Positions 58,886-64,000 of a DNA stretch of 64,000 bases are shown here, one piece after another. Where the stretch lies: assembly GCA_963281155.1 (NCBI GenBank), contig CAUJLY010000002.1:1116001-1180000 (forward strand), given 5' to 3'. The position numbers were made by a program, and so were the translations under genes. How positions within the stretch are numbered: the first letter of the stretch is position 1; each line of letters opens with the position of its first letter. The notes beneath the pieces were generated by a model. That model was not told the DNA's origin and searched no databases. It worked only from the letters and a program-made list of their open reading frames with translations. Source of the DNA: Rhabditophanes sp. KR3021. Lineage: Eukaryota; Nematoda; Chromadorea; Rhabditida; Alloionematidae.

Positions 58886-60624
58886 TTATTGATAAGTTGG
58901 ACGAACATATGCCCCTGGTCCAGCCTGTGGCCTAGCAAAAGGGTTCATTCCAGGATTTCCTCCGCTAGGTGGGAAACCAGTTGAAGGTGGTGGTCCGATT
59001 GAAGAGGGTGGTGGTGGGCCTTGTTGGAAAGCTCCAGGGCCTTGGAGTGGTTGTTGAGTGAATTGTTGGGGGTTGCCGAATTGAGGGGGGCCTTGTTGCT
59101 GCTGTTGGGGTTGTTGATGTTGCTGAGAGGACTGTTGTTGATTCTGGAAACCTTGAGCGAATCCTACAGCTGGTGGCTGTCCGAATGCGTTAGTGGGCTG
59201 AGGGCATTGTGGAGATTGGCGGAACATTCGTTCACCGGCCGCTTGTTGTTGGAAGACTGGTGGTTGTTGTTGTTGGAAGACTGGTGGTTGTTGCTGTTGA
59301 GGGGAGACGGTTCCTTGTGGGGGAGCTCCGAATTGGGGAGGTGCCATTGGCTTTGGGGGTTCTTGTTGGCCGTATTGGGGCTGTTGTTGGTAAGGTGAAG
59401 GGACGGGTTGTTGTTGCTGCTGGTAGAAGTGGTTTGGAGTTGGAGTTTGTGAAGTTTGGTGTTGGCCGTATTGGGGTTGTTGAGGGGCAACTGAATTGGG
59501 AGGTGGTGCGGTTCCAAATTGTTGTTGCTGTTGTGGAGCTACTGGACTAGGGGTGTATTGTGGCATTGGAGCAACTTGGGCATATGGGTTTTGGGGGAGT
59601 TCTTCGCGAGTGTTGAATCCATTGATGGCGGACTCACTTTCGTGCTTTCCCTCGTTCAAGTTCAATTGTTCGAAGGCTGAAATGTCGGATTGTTGAGATT
59701 GAGCATCTGTTTCGACATGAGAATCAGCAGACTCTGTGACTCCTGAGGTTCGGGAGTTAGAAAGGTCATGTTCTTGGTGGAATTCGTGACGTTCTTCGTG
59801 TTGGTGAGCGTTGGAAATTCCTTGAACCTACAAATTATTTATTAAGTTATTTGATTAAGTTGTTTGATTAAGTTATTTGACTAAATTATTTTATTAAATA
59901 TGTGTGACTTACAAATTCCTGGACTGAAGGTTGAATCGTAGCTACATTTTCATGCTCCTTGGCAGGAGTAGCACACTTAGACTCAACAAATGCCTTCTTT
60001 GAAGTATGTTGATGGTGTTGTCCAGTAGTAAGAGTAGATGCGACAAAAGACTCAATTGTGTCCTCGATACTTTTCTTAGCCTTGTTAAGTAAATACAACA
60101 AATCTTCTTGACTTTGAATGGGTGTCAATCCAGTGTCAACTTCAATAAACAAGCTGGCTTCATTGCGAATGGCATGCAAAACATCGTTGTCGTCATTCAA
60201 GGTGATGAAATCGGAGTCTAAAAAGAAACCAAATTAATTAAATATGCTAAACAAATTATAAATCAATTAATCTTTTAATTATGCTAAGTCGTGAGTGTCA
60301 TCTTTGGCCAGATGGAATATTGCTCTCTGCTCATTACCAAAAACTTTTAATCCCATCTTAATTCTATGATTATTATCATCATTACTATGTTGTCGTTCTT
60401 AACATGACTAGTCTCATTTAAAACGTTTATAATTTGTGTATAAACTTACCAGTATCCCGATATCTCAATACAAATTGGGTTGAGGCATCAATATCGTAGA
60501 TGCGTTGGACAAATAATTGCAATTCAGACAAGGAAAGATCGCCATTGTGAGTGAGAAACTTTTTGCGTACATCCCTGCCTAATTTGGTCTTGACTAGGAG
60601 TTGTGAAAATCCACTGGAATTCAT
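58886..60624 (-). CDS. tfg-1: TFG (Trk-fused gene; COPII/ER-exit-site organiser)
   Basis: Minus-strand exons 60624-60450, 60217-59913 and 59827-58886 (473 aa; human TFG 400). TFG oligomerises at ER exit sites, binds Sec16/Sec23 and organises COPII carriers. The PB1 domain occupies residues about 8-88 (LLVKTKLGRDVRKKFLTHNG, SELQLFVQRIYDIDA, SDFITLNDDNDVLHAI). A short helical segment suited to the TFG coiled coil follows (SQEDLLYLLNKAKKSIEDTI). The second half is the Pro/Gln-rich low-complexity domain (PQYGQ, PPQFG, QQGPP repeats) ending NPFARPQAGPGAYVRPTYQ. Introns are long for this region (232 and 85 nt), the shorter containing a tandem repeat. A CTATTTCAG acceptor ends 15 nt before the ATG. 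Confidence 0.93.
59838..59890. repeat. Short tandem repeat in TFG intron 2
   Basis: About four imperfect copies of a 13-15-nt unit of the type TTATTTGATTAAG (ATTAAGTTATTTGATTAAGT, then TGTTTGATTAAGT, TATTTGACTAAAT) fill most of this 85-nt intron. Confidence 0.6.
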
Positions 60625-60862
60625 CTTTCGTTGCTACGTCTGAAATAGATAAATGAATAATTCGTTTTTGTTTGTTTTTGTGGCAAAGACAACAACGTCT
60701 GATCAGTAACACAAGATTACCCTTCGAATAACACATAAAGAAGATAGACAAAAAAATAGGGTACAAGTATAGGTGATGTTTATTGGATGTTAAGAAAATA
60801 CCAGATCCTTTAGAATATGTGTCTTGCAAACAAAATAGGTCGACGTGTTCATTGAAACACTA

Positions 60863-61063
60863 ATGGAATATGGTTGGTATGCAGCCTCTCTCTGTCCCAT
60901 ATTCTATACATCTGTTAAGGTGGAACGATATCTCTACACAACACGTAAAAAAAGATTTATCAAGACCAGTACAAACACATTTTTTGGGCAGACTATTAAA
61001 TTAATGGGTTGGAGCATAATTAAATTTCCCTTTCAATTGATAAAAGCATTATATAAGCAGTAA
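60863..61063 (+). CDS. Possible small membrane-associated protein
   Basis: 66 aa from ATG at 60863: MEYGWYAASLCPIFYTSVKV, then basic residues (RYLYTTRKKRFIKTS) and a second amphipathic/hydrophobic stretch (IIKFPFQLIKALYKQ). Aromatic and basic residues alternate in a protein-like way and an AG (AAAATAG, about 60832-60838) precedes it. There is no partner exon, family or poly(A) signal I can point to, so it may be chance. Confidence 0.3.
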   Translation: MEYGWYAASLCPIFYTSVKVERYLYTTRKKRFIKTSTNTFFGQTIKLMGWSIIKFPFQLIKALYKQ

Positions 61064-63131
61064 TATAATTGATACAGAACAGACTTCAAAGTTTATGACC
61101 CCTTGAATGGTTTTATAATTTTGGATATGGTATATATTGTATAGTTTGGTGGTATATTTAATTGAGTTAACCAAAAACAATAGTCCTCTACTTGTATAAA
61201 TTATTATATCAAAGAATATTTTATGATGAAGGTTTAGCTTGATGTGCACCACATTAATCATTTTATTTATTTGTCTTCCAGTTGAGCATAGCTGTCACTA
61301 AATTTATCTCCAAATATTTTAACAATTTTTGTTGTCACATTATGCACAATGGAACTAAATATAAGTTTTTATTACAACTGAATGAAAGTTTTATTTAACT
61401 GAATGAAAGTTTTTATAAAACTAAATAAAAACAACAGTGGTTATCCTTAACACCACCCAAATATCATCTTCTATGTGTCGAATACTTTTAATCACATCTA
61501 AAACACTATTTATATGTGTTATATATATTTCTGTGTTTTATTATTATTAAGCCTCAACAAATAAAAAAAGAACTAGGACCTACTTTGTCAAAAGATTAAG
61601 TTAATGGTAGTAACACATTTGGTTGATATAAAATCATATGGGATTGTTTGTTCATCATTCATTTAGATAGATAGGAAAAGGGACACTTTGATGTTGATCA
61701 ATAACCTTTTGTATTTTGGCATAACGGTTTTTGTAGGGGGGGTGTTGTCTTTTTGCATTTATTTGCCACCAACTAACATATTCTCAACCACCAAATTTTA
61801 ATACTTCCTATATTACGTTTATTATTTTACTGTTGACACCATACACTAATAAAAAGTAGTACTTTTAAAAAGTATCGGGTGTTAAAGATAACACACTACT
61901 ACTGTTGCCACCAACTAGGAAAGTCCGATGCAGCTTTTGGCACTTAATTTTTGTTTAAAAGTATGATGAAAGTTATCACACCAAACATAGACCTTCAAGA
62001 GTCTTGTTTATTTAGGATGAATGTGGCATTGTGTTAACATACGAAAGATTTTAAATAAAATTAGTTTTCCTCTACACGTCTTCGTTGCCTCTTTTTCGAC
62101 AATTTTTATATATTTTTTGTTATGTATATCTTTACCAAAAATACAGCTTCAAATGTTCCAACTTTGTCATAAATAAAAAATTGTAGGAGAGTATGATGGC
62201 TGTAGTAGCAGATGTGTAGTTATTTAAGTTGACAACCTCGGACTCCCATTAGACGAAGACAAACCGTTTTTTGTGTGTCCATTTCCTTGTCCGACACTAC
62301 TTTGCCTATATTACTACTTTTATTTAGCCTTGCTTTTTTCCTTTCGCTTAATAACAAACAAAGTCCCCGTTTGCCTTTCATTTATGGCTGTGGTTTAACC
62401 ACCGAGTAACAATGGAGGTCGTGTTAACATGGATAGTCAAATAATTATATCAATCAACATCTTCTTCTTTATTTTTATAGCTCTTTACCTTGCCAAAATG
62501 TGGCGCGTATTTCCTGAAAAAATACTTTTTGTTTAGTCTGTCTCTAATATTGTTACTTTCAGCACTGTTATAAGTATTGTATAAACCATTAAAACGCAAT
62601 TACAGAACAATTATAATAATATATTTATATCAGCATCATCTCGGGCCCACAAAATTTATTGGTTCAAAGTTAGTAATAATCAAACTCCACCTCACCTAAA
62701 ATCACCCATTGCAAACATCATTTGAAAGCAGTCAAGTGATATATACGCTCTGTCCGTTACTACCACCACTTTTTAGTCAAATCTAAAACCACCAACCAAA
62801 AGGTATCTATATATTCTTTATATCACACAATTATATTACGACTATTTTATAACTTGATGGTGGCAACTAGGACAGATGACTGTATAAAATAATCATAATA
62901 TTACAACAACAATTCAATTACTATTTTTTGTCTATAGATCTGATATTTGATGGCCAAAAGTAACCCGTAGACACTATCATCGCAACCACTCCTACGACAT
63001 TATCCTCGTTATTACTCCAAACATACATTAAACACACGCATCAACACACAAAACGTAACATCATTTAGATAGTCCAAATTCCACTCCGAGTCTAAATTTA
63101 ATTTAGCCACACAATTGTCTATACTAATAAG
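61064..63131. other. Intergenic / upstream region of the I-BAR gene (about 2 kb)
   Basis: AT-rich with no supported exon. It contains a 2-copy 21-nt tandem repeat (AACTGAATGAAAGTTTT, about 61376-61415) and recurrent TTGCCACCAACTA-type words at about 61762 and 61904. An acceptor-like AATTTAG (AG 63105-63106) lies 25 nt before the next ATG. Probably promoter and 5'UTR of the I-BAR gene. Confidence 0.5.
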
Positions 63132-64000
63132 ATGACTTTAGAAGCAGAGACGGCTATTTTGTCGTCTTTATTCCAGGCCGTACACCAAGATTCGAAGGTA
63201 AGTATTGTTGTTATTGTTTGTTTATTTTTTGAGATTACCATCATAACCCACATTCTTTCTCTCTTTTATTTATCATGATTGAGTATGTTTATTTGTCTTC
63301 AGACCACTTCCAACGCATTCGAAAGTGCTTGTGGTAAAGCAAAAAAGTTGGTCTCAAGTTTGAGTAGCACAGCTGGACTATTGGATAGCTTTTTGGATTC
63401 GATTCAAGAAATTAGTGATCTCGCTAATAACTTAAACGGAGCCTCAAGGGATATTGGGGCAGATCTGACTAGGTTTTGTCTTAGGCAGAGGTCTTTGCAA
63501 GGTCATTTGAGGGAAATTGCCACATGCTTAGGAGAACATTTTGTTGGTTCTCTCGACAAACAATCGTCTACATTCAGGCAAAGGACCTCGGACATCGACA
63601 GAAAATACGGGAAATGCTTTAAAAAGTCTAAAAATAGACATAAAAAGGAATTGGATCAATTCGTTTTACTCGAAAAAAAAACGGCCTGTACGGAAATGTT
63701 GATGGAACAAAGGAATCAGTTTATGCTGTTTGTGAATGCATTGATGCCGGCAATGGTAATTAAATTTTACATTATACCTTTTTTGACTATTTCTTTTATT
63801 GGTTTTTAGACAAATCAAGTCGATCTGATGGAAGAAGGAAATAGTTTCCGAGAAATTAGGGATTCCCTCCAACGAACAGTGACTACATCAAACTCCCAGG
63901 AAGTAGTTGCGGTCGTTCTAGACGATTTAGTCCACAAAAGCGATGCAGCCTGGCAATCCCGAATCTCATCAACACTCAGAAAGTCTCAGCAAAATATCAA
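63132..64000 (+). CDS. MTSS1 (missing-in-metastasis)-like I-BAR protein, 5' part
   Basis: Three exons seen: 63132-63197, 63303-63755 and 63810 to the window edge; the gene continues beyond. About 237 residues are visible. The whole segment is an IMD/I-BAR domain: LEAETAILSSLFQAVHQDSK, LLDSFLDSIQEISDLANNLN, then GASRDIGADLTRFCLRQRSL, which align in order with the MTSS1 IMD (its GLFQTII..., FLDAFQKVADMATN..., TREIGSALTRMCMRHRSIE). A Lys-rich helix follows (KKSKNRHKKELDQF). The closest branch is MTSS1/MTSS2 rather than IRSp53, judged from the 'REIG..LTR.C.R.RS' block. I-BAR proteins bind PI(4,5)P2 membranes, induce negative curvature and couple to actin; a C-terminal WH2 motif would be expected beyond the window. 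Confidence 0.85.

Overview
This is a eukaryotic, AT-rich, gene-dense stretch of an animal genome, most likely a nematode. Genes are split by GT-AG introns whose usual length is only about 37-55 nt. 3' splice acceptors (T-rich tract plus AG) repeatedly lie 1-37 nt upstream of start codons, which points to spliced-leader trans-splicing. The gene set is metazoan (lamellipodin/MIG-10, NLK, NHLH-type bHLH, anillin, NOMO, TFG, NCOA6-like, I-BAR protein). The UDP/dTDP-rhamnose-type NRS/ER enzyme is typical of nematodes among animals. The nematode assignment is inference; other trans-splicing phyla are not excluded. I see no mobile element, virus-like gene, CRISPR array, rRNA or confident tRNA.

Layout, left to right: mig-10/lamellipodin homologue (119-5024, +); POT1-like telomere-binding protein with an Arg/Ser-rich insert (6426-8593, +); a diverged non-coding tandem duplication (about 8880-9374); glutamine:fructose-6-phosphate amidotransferase (9659-11874, +); a zinc-finger, Met/Gln-rich nuclear protein (13986-15906, +) convergent with a SESTD1-like protein (15975-17724, -); ribosomal protein P2 (18152-18528, -); a GC-richer island flanked by octamer motifs (about 20396-20662); an NCOA6-like coactivator (20867-23663, +); alanine aminotransferase (24252-25915, -); an Ig-domain surface protein (27032-27952, +); a fused rhamnose-pathway protein (28426-30261, -) behind TAF11 (30506-31576, -); a 2.9-kb gene-free stretch; an unknown propeller-like protein (34527-35587, +); a two-pass membrane protein (36587-37378, +); the CAF-1 large subunit (37508-39029, -); an unknown helical protein (40497-41192, -); NLK (43714-45198, +) convergent with an NHLH/HLH-15-type bHLH gene (45309-45657, -); a small membrane protein (45879-46055, -); anillin (46450-48971, -) divergent from an Ap4A hydrolase (49302-49771, +); ADP-forming succinyl-CoA ligase beta (51125-52477, +) convergent with a small tail-anchored-like protein (52598-52924, -); an unknown gene with awkward reading frames (53481-54567, -); NOMO (55150-58547, -); TFG (58886-60624, -); a possible 66-aa ORF; and the 5' part of an MTSS1-like I-BAR gene running off the right edge.

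The genes do not form one pathway. They are mainly housekeeping and developmental functions: cytoskeleton and protrusion (MIG-10, anillin, I-BAR), nucleotide-sugar metabolism (GFPT, the rhamnose fusion), secretory pathway (NOMO, TFG), chromatin and transcription (TAF11, CAF-1, NCOA6-like, bHLH), telomeres (POT1-like) and core metabolism (ALT, SUCLA2). The points most worth a second look are the POT1-like/RS protein, the rhamnose fusion with a degenerate N-terminal catalytic site, the NCOA6-like protein, the NLK with an altered activation motif, and the systematic splice acceptors just upstream of start codons.
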